Below are positions 36,740 to 45,581 of a DNA stretch of 64,000 nucleotides, one piece after another (the stretch's first letter is position 1; each line of letters opens with the position of its first letter). Source of the stretch: Cyclobacterium sp. SYSU L10401. Lineage in GTDB: Bacteria; Bacteroidota; Bacteroidia; Cytophagales; Cyclobacteriaceae. The notes under the pieces are model-generated. The model searched no databases, was not told where the DNA came from, and saw nothing but the letters and a program-made list of their open reading frames with translations. The position numbers and the translations under genes are program-made. Where the stretch lies: the NCBI RefSeq assembly GCF_010993705.1, contig NZ_WOFO01000001.1:186001-250000 (forward strand), read 5' to 3'.

Positions 36740-37888
36740 ATGAAGAAAATATTCCTCTTTATTCTGGCCCTGTCTCCGTTCTTTTTTTCACCTGTTGCTG
36801 CACAGGACCTTCAGGGTGAAGACAGCATCAGTGGCAAGATCTCTACTGTTGACAAGCTTTTTGGTGTGGCTGATCGCATGGTTGACTTGTTAAGTACCGA
36901 TTCCTGGACTTTTATTCCTGCATTTACCTATTCACCAGAAACCAGCCTTGGCATAGGGGGGCGGGCACTCAGGATATTTCGTTTAGGAGATCAAGCGGCT
37001 GTCCATACCCGCCCTTCTTCCTTGCCACTAACTTTGCTCTACACCTTAAATCACCAATTGATTCTTACCGGTGAGCTGGAACTATGGATGGATGAGAACA
37101 AGTCGTTTCTAAATAGCAGGGTAGCATTCTCAGATTATCCTTTTCAATTTTCAGGTATTGGGAATGATGTGGCAGCAGCGGAATATTATGCGACCAGGTA
37201 TTTTTATTTTCATCTTTATTATGAACAAATGCTTGGAAAGGGTATTTACCTGGGACCAAGATATGAATTCAGGGTAGATGATATTTATGAAAAAACCCCC
37301 GGGGGATTGTTGGCAAGCAGAAATATACCTGGAAGCAATGGGCAGCGATTATCCGGATTGGGTTTGGCGCTGAATATGGATAAACGGGATAATATATTCC
37401 AGCCCACCAGGGGTGTATACCACCAGTTGACATGGATGAAGTTTCATTCTTTTTTTGGCAGTAATTTTGATTTTAGCCAGTGGGTTTTAGATTTCAGAAA
37501 ATATTGGCCCATCAGGGAAAATCAGGTGTTCGTAGGGCAGGCTAGGTTTAGTTTTACCCAGGGAAGAGCTCCGTTTCAACATTTATCCCTGATAGGAGGT
37601 AGTGACCTGATGCGGGGTTATTTTGAAGGTAGGTACCGGGACAAGCACGCAATGGTGTATCAGGTAGAATGGAGATTTCCTGTCTACCGTAAACTTAGAA
37701 TGGTTGGATTTGGAAGCGCAGGTCAGGTGGGAAGTTCTTTAGGGGCATTTGGATTCAACGCTAACCTGAGATTTGCAGCTGGGCTTGGCTTTAGGTACAG
37801 GCTGAATGATGACGGACTGAATTTGCGAATTGATTTTGCATTTGGCGATCAACCTGCCTTTTATTTTGGACTTAATGAAGTGATCTGA
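36740..37888 (+). CDS. BamA/TamA (Omp85) family outer-membrane protein
   Basis: 382 residues from ATG 36740 (an in-frame TTG directly before adds one residue). Signal peptide 1-22 (ending SPVAAQ). The remainder is a bacterial surface antigen barrel without clear POTRA repeats; the loop-6 motif appears as GGSDLMRGYFEGRYRD, the counterpart of VRGY/F in Omp85 proteins, and the protein ends in a beta strand after DQPAFYFGL. Short POTRA-less Omp85 proteins are common in Bacteroidota and of unknown role. 28 bp after the TonB receptor. Confidence 0.85.
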   Translation: MKKIFLFILALSPFFFSPVAAQDLQGEDSISGKISTVDKLFGVADRMVDLLSTDSWTFIPAFTYSPETSLGIGGRALRIFRLGDQAAVHTRPSSLPLTLLYTLNHQLILTGELELWMDENKSFLNSRVAFSDYPFQFSGIGNDVAAAEYYATRYFYFHLYYEQMLGKGIYLGPRYEFRVDDIYEKTPGGLLASRNIPGSNGQRLSGLGLALNMDKRDNIFQPTRGVYHQLTWMKFHSFFGSNFDFSQWVLDFRKYWPIRENQVFVGQARFSFTQGRAPFQHLSLIGGSDLMRGYFEGRYRDKHAMVYQVEWRFPVYRKLRMVGFGSAGQVGSSLGAFGFNANLRFAAGLGFRYRLNDDGLNLRIDFAFGDQPAFYFGLNEVI

Positions 37889-37919
37889 GTTGTTTTGCTT
37901 GTAATTTAAAGAGGTGACC

Positions 37920-38546
37920 ATGGAAATAAATGCACTAAATAAACTGTTTGGAAACATGGACATTTATTTATTGGATCAATTGCTGAAGGGCAGGTTCAAC
38001 AAAGAAATGATCATTTTGGATGCAGGCTGCGGTGAAGGAAGAAATACCCACTACTTTATTCAGCAAGGCTATAAGATCCTTGGTACAGATAGCAATCCTA
38101 CAGCCATAAGTATGGCAAGGATCGCTGCAAAAACCCTGGATCCTACTTTTGATACACAGCGTTTTCAAGTAGCTAATGTGGAGGAGCTACCTTTTCACGA
38201 TGGGGCTTTCAATGTCATTATTAGCAGTGCTGTCATGCATTTTGCGAATGATTTGACGCATTTTACGGCCATGATGCAGGAACAAATGCGTGTACTGGCG
38301 CAGGGTGGTTTGTTTTGGTTAAGAATGTGTACTGATGCAGGTGGCTGCTTTACGGGTATGGCTGCCACTTCAGATAAAAAACAAAAGCTTCCTGATGGTA
38401 CCGAACGTTTCATCCTTACAGATGAATTGGCCCAAAAGATCATGCAGCAATATGGACTGATGCCATTGGAACCGGCTAAATCTGTTTTGGTACATGGCCA
38501 AAGGGCCATGGGGGTGTTTTTACTCCAAAAGGGTAGGTTTAAATAA
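37920..38546 (+). CDS. Class I SAM-dependent methyltransferase
   Basis: 208 residues. Motif I is ILDAGCGEGRNTHYF (about 31-45), motif II GTDSNPTAISMAR, motif for the adenine site ANVEELPFHDGAFNVIISSAVMHF, all typical of Methyltransf_11-type enzymes. The substrate is not evident. A GTG six bases earlier is possible, but ATG 37920 has AAAGAGGT 4 nt upstream. It is followed after 3 bp by the TRIC-type gene, so both are likely in the TonB-receptor transcript. A role in carotenoid or quinone methylation is possible but not supported beyond proximity. Confidence 0.85.
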   Translation: MEINALNKLFGNMDIYLLDQLLKGRFNKEMIILDAGCGEGRNTHYFIQQGYKILGTDSNPTAISMARIAAKTLDPTFDTQRFQVANVEELPFHDGAFNVIISSAVMHFANDLTHFTAMMQEQMRVLAQGGLFWLRMCTDAGGCFTGMAATSDKKQKLPDGTERFILTDELAQKIMQQYGLMPLEPAKSVLVHGQRAMGVFLLQKGRFK

Positions 38547-38549
38547 AAA

Positions 38550-39176
38550 ATGAGCGAATCATTCATGATACAGATGGACTTACAATACGCCCTGGAATTG
38601 ATTGGGACCTATTTTTTTGCTATATCCGGTGCGTTGGCAGTTCAGGATAGAGAACACGATTTATTTGGAGCTGGATTTACCGGATTTATTACTGCTATTG
38701 GAGGGGGTAGTTTGAGGGATATTCTTTTAGGTGCCTATCCTTTGGTGTGGATTGGAAATGTGAATTTTTTGTATGCCATCTTTGCCGGATTGATCACCAC
38801 TTTTCTTTTTTCTTCGGTAGTAAGCAAGCTCAGAAAAACATTTTTCCTATTCGACACCCTTGGTATCGCCTTTTTTACCATTTTGGGAGTGGAAAAATCT
38901 TTGCTCTTGGGTTTCAGGCCAGAAGTAGCTGCGATCATGGGCATGTTCAGTGCAGTAATGGGAGGGGTAATCAGGGACACCCTGACCAATGAGATGCCCA
39001 TCTTATTCAGGAAAGAGGTGTATGCTTCTGCCTGTCTGGCAGGAGCAGTGGTATATTTAGGGCTGAATTATTTTGGATTGGAAAGAAACATCAATTTGCT
39101 TGCATCCATTGCCCTGATCATTTTAATCAGACTCATAGCTGTAAGATTTAAACTTAGTTTACCCACCCTGAAATGA
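38550..39176 (+). CDS. TRIC-type cation channel / UPF0126 membrane protein
   Basis: 208 residues with about seven helices and the internal repeat characteristic of the family: FTGFITAIGGGSLRDILLG in the first half and MFSAVMGGVIRDTLTNEMP in the second (both G-G-x-x-R-D). Bacterial homologues of trimeric intracellular cation channels pass K+ or Na+; a role in amino-acid exit has also been suggested. Last gene of the group headed by the TonB receptor; 91 bp before nagB. Confidence 0.92.
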   Translation: MSESFMIQMDLQYALELIGTYFFAISGALAVQDREHDLFGAGFTGFITAIGGGSLRDILLGAYPLVWIGNVNFLYAIFAGLITTFLFSSVVSKLRKTFFLFDTLGIAFFTILGVEKSLLLGFRPEVAAIMGMFSAVMGGVIRDTLTNEMPILFRKEVYASACLAGAVVYLGLNYFGLERNINLLASIALIILIRLIAVRFKLSLPTLK

Positions 39177-39267
39177 AAAATGTGAGAATAAAATGACAAC
39201 CAACAGGGGTGAATTTTCATTTATTAGGGTATATCTTTAATCGTACATTTAAAAATCAATTCATTTT

Positions 39268-39993
39268 ATGCAGATCAATATTTTTCAAAGTAGCCAAACG
39301 CTACACCAGGCGGTAGCGGATGAAATAATCGAAACTGTAAAATCCAAGTCTGACAGCGTATTGGGTTTATCCACCGGAAGTTCTCCGGTGGAAACCTACA
39401 AGCTACTTGTAAAAGACCACAAGGAAAATGCGACAGATTATCGCAGGATAGTGACCTTTAATCTGGATGAATATGTAGGCTTGGAAGGAGATCACCCACA
39501 AAGCTACCGTTACTTCATGAATACCCATTTGTTTAACCAGCTCAATATCCCGTTGGCTCAAACCCATGTTCCCCTGGGTGTTGGAGATCTGGAACAGAAT
39601 TGTAAAGCCTATGAAAGCCAAATCCTGGCTGCCGGAGGGATTGATCTTCAGTTGCTGGGCCTTGGAACGAATGGACATATTGGCTTCAATGAACCTGGGA
39701 CTCCATTTAGCAGCAGCACCCATGTTACGCCACTTCTAAAAGAAACCATTGAAGCCAATTCCCGTTTTTTTGGGGCCAGGGAAGAAGTGCCTACTCAAGC
39801 ATTAACTATGGGGATAAAAACCATCATGGAAGCCAGGAAAATTATTCTTCTGGCCTATGGAAGCCATAAGGCGGCAGCAATCAGGGATATGGTCAACGGC
39901 CCGGTTTCGGATGCTCTACCTGCCAGCATTCTACAAAATCATGGGGATGTCACCTTATTTTTGGATGAAGAGGCTGCATCCTTATTGCAATAA
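39268..39993 (+). CDS. nagB: Glucosamine-6-phosphate deaminase
   Basis: 241 residues, like the short monomeric (Bacillus-type) NagB enzymes, lacking the ~25-residue allosteric tail of the E. coli protein. Active-site motifs: STGSSPVETY, FNLDEYVGL, LGLGTNGHIGFNEPG. It converts glucosamine-6-phosphate to fructose-6-phosphate and ammonia. No other amino-sugar genes adjoin it. It ends 4 bp before the stop of the convergent histidine kinase gene. Confidence 0.95.
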   Translation: MQINIFQSSQTLHQAVADEIIETVKSKSDSVLGLSTGSSPVETYKLLVKDHKENATDYRRIVTFNLDEYVGLEGDHPQSYRYFMNTHLFNQLNIPLAQTHVPLGVGDLEQNCKAYESQILAAGGIDLQLLGLGTNGHIGFNEPGTPFSSSTHVTPLLKETIEANSRFFGAREEVPTQALTMGIKTIMEARKIILLAYGSHKAAAIRDMVNGPVSDALPASILQNHGDVTLFLDEEAASLLQ

Positions 39994-39997
39994 TTGA

Positions 39998-42900
39998 TTA
40001 AGTGGAGGAAGGGCTTGTAGGGGAACCAGAATTTTTGATCCGGTTTAATATTAAATTTCGGAGGTATATTTTGAAAACAGTGCCCTTTCCTACTTCACTT
40101 TCAATCTTAATTTTACCATCATTGGCACGGATTTGCTCCCTGACCAGGTACAGACCCAGCCCCTTACCCTCTACGTGGTTATGAAAGCGCTGGTACAGAC
40201 CAAAAATACGGTCACCATACCTTTCCAGGTCCAGTCCGATACCATTGTCTTCAAATTGAATCACACAATAATTTTTTTCCCTATAGGTAGAAATCCAAAC
40301 TTCGGGTGGACGGTCAGGATGCTTGTATTTGACTGCATTCGTCATGAAATTCATGAAAAAGTTTTCTAAATGGGCATAGACGTAATTCATTTCTTCCAAA
40401 CCCGAAAAATCCTTGTGAATTTTGATTCCTGATTCTTTTAGTTGGTTAAAAAGGCTTTTTTCAACGTTGTTGAGCAGCATTTTGAAATCAATCAATTCTA
40501 CTTTGGGAATTTTTTGTTTCTTTATGGATACCACTTCTATCAAATCCTGAAGGGTAGCATCCAGCAGGCTGGTAGATATTTTTAAATTTTCCAGCACCTC
40601 CTTGTTCTCCGGATCTGCCGGATCTTCCTCATTAAAAAGGTCGATTAATAGAGAAATATTGACTATAGGAGCCCTCAAATTATGGGATACAATGTAGGCG
40701 AAACGCAAAAGCTCTTCATTGTGTGATTTTAAATCTTTGATCAGCTTTTCCCTTTCAGCTTCCATTTTTTTTGCCTCGGTAATGTTTTGTTTTACCAGTA
40801 GAATCCGATCAGTTAGCCCGGAATCATTCTTCAAGGGAACACCAATTTTCAAAAATTTTTGCTGATTGGCTTCAATTTCGTATGAAACTGTTTTGCCACG
40901 CAATATTTTTTCGAGGTTTCTTTTTGTAAGGGTTAAATTTTCTCCCAAGAATTGATCCAGGTGATTGGTGCCGACTAGTGTTTTGGGGTCTGTTCCTGAT
41001 AACCTGTATTCCTCTCCGTCTGTAAATATGTAGTTGAAGGATTTATCTAAAACATCGATGGTGCCCCTGGGAAAGTTTTCAGCAATACTTCTGTAAAGTT
41101 GTTCAGAAGCAATCAGTTTCTTTTCCGAATGTGTCCTGTCGGTGATATCATCCACGAAGACTACATAAGATACTTGATTCTTTCTTCCGTATTGGATGCG
41201 GGTAAAGGATATCTTTAGCTCCTTATAATCATCCTTTTCATGGTGAAGTAAATAGTATGCGGTGCTTTTTTTTGAACGGGAGAACTGAGTAATTACTTCT
41301 TGCAGACTTTCTTTTTTACCCTCTTTGATCAATACCGTTTCCATTAATTCCTCCTTTTTTTTCAGGTTGAAAATGGGAAGGGTTTTGTTATTGATCAATG
41401 TGATTTCAAACTGATGGTTAACCGCAAAAATGGCATAGGCCGTACCATTGAGTATGGCATCATGCATAAAGTTAGTCTCCTGCAAGGCAGATTCAAATCT
41501 GTATCGCAGTAGTTCCTTGCCTATCCAGTCTCCCAGGATGCGGAATAATTCCTCATAGAGGTATTTGTTTTTTACCGGCTTATCATCCAAAAAGCAGAGG
41601 GAGCCAATTTTAATGTTGGTTTTATCTAACAAATCTATCCGGATTATTGACGAAATCCCGTTGTTTTCAAAAAACTCAGTAGATGGGCAAAAGTCCGGAT
41701 GATCAGTATCTGTGATCAATATGCTGGAATGTGGTTGTTCATTATAGAGTTCCTTGTTGATAAACTTGGTCCATTTTTCCGAGGTGTTTTTCAATTTTTT
41801 CCCTAATCTCCTTAAGGAAACCAATTCATAAGTATGACTGAAAGGGTTTAAATTGGTCACCATACAATAGGTAAAGCCAAGTTTCTTAAAGATCAATTGG
41901 GTGATTTCATCAAAAAGCGTGATGCCTTTGAAGAGCGATGAAATTTCAGAAACTTCCTGAAGGGTTTTTTGAATGAATTCCTTTTCTGAAAGGTCCTGCA
42001 AAATGCCTTCCTTTTCCTTGAGGTGTTTTTGGGCTTTGCTAATTTCTGAAACATCATTGAGGATACCGACCAATATGGTTTTATTCGAAGGAATATTGTA
42101 AAACACCTTCAAACTGTTTTTTAGGTGCAGGTAATCCCCGTTTTTAGTTTTGACCTGATAGGTGTATGTATAAGCATCTTTTTCATAGTGGTCAGCAAAG
42201 AGCAGGTCCTTTACCTTGTTCCTGTCATCAGGATGAATGATTTCGAGCCAATCCCAAACAGAAAATCTTTTGAACCTGGATTCCTGATAACCAAGTAATT
42301 CATTAATTGCCCCGGACCAAATCATTTCCCTGTCCTCCTTCAGGTATTCGAAGTAAATGATATCTAAAAAGCTGTTGTTCAGGTAATTTGATTCTTCCTC
42401 TATGAGGTTAGGAAATTTGGGCCGATGAGCATCTTTCTTCAGGCTGAGCAGGTGGTAGCCATTTTCCAGGTTATGGTTGTCGAGTTTTAAAATATCAAGA
42501 TCCAATACCAGACCGTTCAGTTGACCTTTGCAGAGTTGTTCAAGTTTGCGGGTATCCGAAAACCTGTATTTTTCATTCAGGTAGCGGCAAAAAGCCTCCA
42601 GGTTTTCAGGAAAATACCCCGAGGGATTTTTGATGTCTGTAAAAATATGTTGTCTTTCGCTCTGGACTATCCAGGAGGACTGTATTTGCGGGGGCCTTTT
42701 GGGATTGATCATGGCGTTTACCAGATAGGTTCCATCTTGCTGAGCCATCGTAAAGCCTTCAATCCTCACCCAGGTAAAGCAGGAATGATTCACAAATAAA
42801 GGGACATCCAACACCTCAGCACGACCCAGAAAATCAAATATGGTTTCAAAAATTGGTTTTTTGACCGTAGGAAACACCCGACTAAAAAAATCCACCTGGT

Positions 42901-43021
42901 ACATTTTAACGGGATCATTGAAAATTCCGAAGAATCCTTTCGATACATAAAGGGTCTCAAAATCCTCTTGACCTGTCTTCTTAAAAGTGAGTAACAAGTT
43001 GTTAAAAATCTTCTCAGGCAT
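39998..43021 (-). CDS. Multi-PAS/GAF sensor histidine kinase
   Basis: 1007 residues, no signal peptide or membrane helix, so soluble. Residues 1-200 show no clear family, though they may hold a divergent PAS-like fold. A PAS_3-type domain lies at about 225-330 (WSGAINELLGYQ, HPDDR), a GAF domain at about 365-500, two further PAS domains at about 520-630 and 640-750. The kinase core has His780 in VSHNLRAP, an N-box at NFMTNAVKY (about 891-899), and ATP-lid glycines in DNGIGLDL and GKGLGLYLV (about 925-960). There is no receiver domain. No partner regulator gene is next to it, so it is an orphan kinase with unknown signal. Confidence 0.9.
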   Translation of the reverse strand: MPEKIFNNLLLTFKKTGQEDFETLYVSKGFFGIFNDPVKMYQVDFFSRVFPTVKKPIFETIFDFLGRAEVLDVPLFVNHSCFTWVRIEGFTMAQQDGTYLVNAMINPKRPPQIQSSWIVQSERQHIFTDIKNPSGYFPENLEAFCRYLNEKYRFSDTRKLEQLCKGQLNGLVLDLDILKLDNHNLENGYHLLSLKKDAHRPKFPNLIEEESNYLNNSFLDIIYFEYLKEDREMIWSGAINELLGYQESRFKRFSVWDWLEIIHPDDRNKVKDLLFADHYEKDAYTYTYQVKTKNGDYLHLKNSLKVFYNIPSNKTILVGILNDVSEISKAQKHLKEKEGILQDLSEKEFIQKTLQEVSEISSLFKGITLFDEITQLIFKKLGFTYCMVTNLNPFSHTYELVSLRRLGKKLKNTSEKWTKFINKELYNEQPHSSILITDTDHPDFCPSTEFFENNGISSIIRIDLLDKTNIKIGSLCFLDDKPVKNKYLYEELFRILGDWIGKELLRYRFESALQETNFMHDAILNGTAYAIFAVNHQFEITLINNKTLPIFNLKKKEELMETVLIKEGKKESLQEVITQFSRSKKSTAYYLLHHEKDDYKELKISFTRIQYGRKNQVSYVVFVDDITDRTHSEKKLIASEQLYRSIAENFPRGTIDVLDKSFNYIFTDGEEYRLSGTDPKTLVGTNHLDQFLGENLTLTKRNLEKILRGKTVSYEIEANQQKFLKIGVPLKNDSGLTDRILLVKQNITEAKKMEAEREKLIKDLKSHNEELLRFAYIVSHNLRAPIVNISLLIDLFNEEDPADPENKEVLENLKISTSLLDATLQDLIEVVSIKKQKIPKVELIDFKMLLNNVEKSLFNQLKESGIKIHKDFSGLEEMNYVYAHLENFFMNFMTNAVKYKHPDRPPEVWISTYREKNYCVIQFEDNGIGLDLERYGDRIFGLYQRFHNHVEGKGLGLYLVREQIRANDGKIKIESEVGKGTVFKIYLRNLILNRIKNSGSPTSPSST

Positions 43022-43160
43022 CTATGACTTTGAATGGATTACTACTATTTTGTAGGCAAATATCTTAATAATTTAAGAAAAAATATATAAAAACCGCAAA
43101 TTAGATGTGATTATCAAAATTTTATATAGGAAGTTCATTAAATAACATGTATGTGTAAAA

Positions 43161-44420
43161 TCACAATTGCTTTTCCAGTAAAAAGGTGATATTATGTAAG
43201 GTACGCTTTTCCGGGTCTGATGGGTCGGTACGTAATAGTTCCAGTGAAATTACCTTTCCTTCTTCAGACCTCAGCAGCTCCGTAATGTCTGACAGGTCCC
43301 AGAAGACGGCTGGGATTTTATTGATGGTAATGATTTCATCAAACATTTTAACCCCTTGCCGATCAGCGGGTGAATCTTCCCTGACCTGGCTGATATAAAA
43401 CCGCTTGTCTTCAGCAGAGTAAACCCTTACCATCAGCCCACTCATATCGTACTTGAACTCATCGCTGAATTTTGCCCCTTTCTTGTAAAGCATCCTTTTT
43501 CGGGGATAATCCATGATGATTTTCATTCGATTGAGTATATCAGAGCCTAAACTCCCCTGCCTTCCTGTTTCGATAATCACATTAGAAAATTCATTTTCTT
43601 CCGGATAGGAAGTAATGACATTTCTGAATTTCAACCCATGAATATTTACCCTTTTTACCCGAGCCACATAACCAAACAAATCTCCTCCCAGAGATCTTCC
43701 CAGGTCACTTTCAAGGTTATTTTCCGGCAGTACGATGTCTTCATTGGTTTCCTGATTCAGGAGTAAACCATGATTGGCTCCGGTGTCAATGAGCAATTTA
43801 GCTGCCAAATCCGGTCCTTTTATCTGTCGGATGGTGGTTTCTATGTAGGGTTTGTTTCCCTGCATTTCAATATCTATCATCCTAAATCCAAAAGGGCGCC
43901 ATTTCAAGGCAGACCTTCGATAAAAAACTATGGTGCTGTTATCATAATCAATTTTAACGGGATTGTTTTTGAAAAACTCATGGCCAATTACCCCGAATAC
44001 CGGTACACCGATGACCTTTTCGAGTTCCAAAAAATCTTCATCCAAAACCAAAATTGCCTGAAATATCCCTTCTACCGGTCCCAGATCAAAATGGTTATTG
44101 GGTGACACAGAAGCACTCAGGACGGTTTTGCCGTCTGCTCCAACCAAATTGAGTTTCCGGGTATACTGCATCTCCATTTTATCCGCCAGGGTTTTGCTGA
44201 AGAAAATATTGGATTTCACACCGGTATCAAAAAGGAAATTGACCTGTTCCCCTCCATTGATGGAAACAGGCATAATGATAAGACTGTTGGAATCGATAAA
44301 TGGCAGTTTAACTTTTCTTTTTTCCTCTTTCATATAGAAACCGGGAACCTGGCCTTGCAGGGAAAAAGCAAAGAAAAATAGAAACAAAAATACAAATGAT
44401 CTTTTGCTGCTTGGGTGCAT
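43161..44420 (-). CDS. Secreted retropepsin-like aspartyl protease with PDZ domain
   Basis: 419 residues. Signal peptide 1-24 (ending SLQGQ). Two retropepsin-like repeats carry Asp-Thr-Gly motifs at D65 (FLFDTGVKS) and D212 (LLIDTGANHG), so an intramolecular dimer-like aspartic protease fold is likely. The C-terminal part (about 330-412) is a PDZ domain with VREDSPADRQGVKMFDEIITIN. Predicted periplasmic. Similar PDZ/aspartyl proteases are common in Bacteroidota; substrates are unknown. It is alone: 140 bp separates it from the kinase gene and it is divergent from the Fur-family gene. Confidence 0.85.
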   Translation of the reverse strand: MHPSSKRSFVFLFLFFFAFSLQGQVPGFYMKEEKRKVKLPFIDSNSLIIMPVSINGGEQVNFLFDTGVKSNIFFSKTLADKMEMQYTRKLNLVGADGKTVLSASVSPNNHFDLGPVEGIFQAILVLDEDFLELEKVIGVPVFGVIGHEFFKNNPVKIDYDNSTIVFYRRSALKWRPFGFRMIDIEMQGNKPYIETTIRQIKGPDLAAKLLIDTGANHGLLLNQETNEDIVLPENNLESDLGRSLGGDLFGYVARVKRVNIHGLKFRNVITSYPEENEFSNVIIETGRQGSLGSDILNRMKIIMDYPRKRMLYKKGAKFSDEFKYDMSGLMVRVYSAEDKRFYISQVREDSPADRQGVKMFDEIITINKIPAVFWDLSDITELLRSEEGKVISLELLRTDPSDPEKRTLHNITFLLEKQL

Positions 44421-44625
44421 AGATGCTTGATTCGAATTGGCAGTATTAATATATAAAATAAATTTCAGTACAAAGACTTTAACACCTTTTCTTTGCTGAA
44501 GTTTGGGTTTTTAAGGTACTTATTTAGAAAGATTGGAAATAAGTCCTTGGGAGCCTCCTTGGAATGTCAATCGGTTTGATTAATCTAAAAAATACCTCAT
44601 CTTTAATATTTAGAATGATACAACC

Positions 44626-45096
44626 ATGGCCGATAAGTCAATTATTGAAAAAGCAAAAAAAATATTCGAAAACTATCTGATCCGTCAAGGAAGCCGCAAA
44701 ACGCCGGAAAGGTTTTCCGTGATAGATGAATTGTATGCCTTACCACAGGATGAGCACATTGATGTGGAAGGTTTATTTTTGAAAATGAGAAATGGAGGGT
44801 ATTCCATCAGTAGGGCGACCATCTACAATACCCTGGACCTATTGGTGGAATGTGGACTTGCCGTAAAACATCAATTTAAGGATAAGGTGGCCTTGTATGA
44901 ACAAGCACTGACCTATAAGCACCATGACCATCATGTCTGCAACCAATGTAGAAAAATAAAGGAATTTTCTGATCAGAGGATAAACCTGATCAAAGATGCC
45001 ATGGGAAAGGAGTTTTCTTCACACATTACCAGTCATTCTTTGGTATTATATGGGGATTGCGAGATTCCCGACTGCGAGAATTTACAGGTGATATAG
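44626..45096 (+). CDS. Fur family transcriptional repressor
   Basis: 156 residues. The N-terminal winged helix contains ISRATIYNTLDLLVECGL; the C-terminal dimerisation domain holds metal ligands KHHDHHVC, Cys-x-x-Cys in CNQCRK and a second pair in CEIPDC for the structural zinc. Whether it senses iron, zinc or peroxide (PerR-like) cannot be decided by eye. The upstream 205-bp gap (44421-44625) contains no obvious Fur box that I can identify. The stop is 3 bp from the convergent SRPBCC gene. Confidence 0.92.
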   Translation: MADKSIIEKAKKIFENYLIRQGSRKTPERFSVIDELYALPQDEHIDVEGLFLKMRNGGYSISRATIYNTLDLLVECGLAVKHQFKDKVALYEQALTYKHHDHHVCNQCRKIKEFSDQRINLIKDAMGKEFSSHITSHSLVLYGDCEIPDCENLQVI

Positions 45097-45099
45097 CCA

Positions 45100-45558
45100 T
45101 CAATTTTTACCTGCCGGCTTCCCGGAAAAGACCCTTTTGTATATGGGCTTGCGCATGGCAAACTGTACATAGAGAGCGGGATACAAAAAAAGGTTCAAAA
45201 TAAAATGGTGTCCCTGGTAATGGATTTCATCCCTGATTACCGATTGGTTTTCCCCTTGTTTAATAACCCTGTGTTTGTGCTTCCAGGATTTCAGAAAAAA
45301 GGGGAGTTTTTTGCCTTCATCAATAAAGAAAAATTCATTTTCATCCGTGTGATCAGCTGTAATTTCACTGGTCCACACTTGCTTGAACAATAAAAAATTC
45401 AATTCCAGACTTACCAGATCCCCTTTGCTTGATCCATCAAATCGCAATAACTTTACAGGAGGAAAAGGAGGGTTGAGGGCTTCAAATAAGTCCCTGTTAA
45501 AACCCTCCTTTACACTCAGGTATGGCTGATCTACTTTTGTGGAAAGATTAATTCTCAT
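45100..45558 (-). CDS. SRPBCC (START-like) ligand-binding protein
   Basis: 152 residues. The order of an N-terminal beta strand, two helices (VKEGFNRDLFEALNPPFP) and a curved sheet followed by a long C-terminal helix (HFILNLFLYPALYVQFAMRKPIYKR) suits the polyketide-cyclase/SRPBCC fold, and ends like 'cyclase' proteins that often accompany photolyase or light-stress genes in Bacteroidota. No catalytic residues recognised. It lies upstream of hflC by 23 bp on the same strand in reverse order (hflK-hflC-SRPBCC), so it may be the last gene of that unit. Confidence 0.75.
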   Translation of the reverse strand: MRINLSTKVDQPYLSVKEGFNRDLFEALNPPFPPVKLLRFDGSSKGDLVSLELNFLLFKQVWTSEITADHTDENEFFFIDEGKKLPFFLKSWKHKHRVIKQGENQSVIRDEIHYQGHHFILNLFLYPALYVQFAMRKPIYKRVFSGKPAGKN

Positions 45559-45581
45559 CCGATCTTCATTGCTTCAAACTA

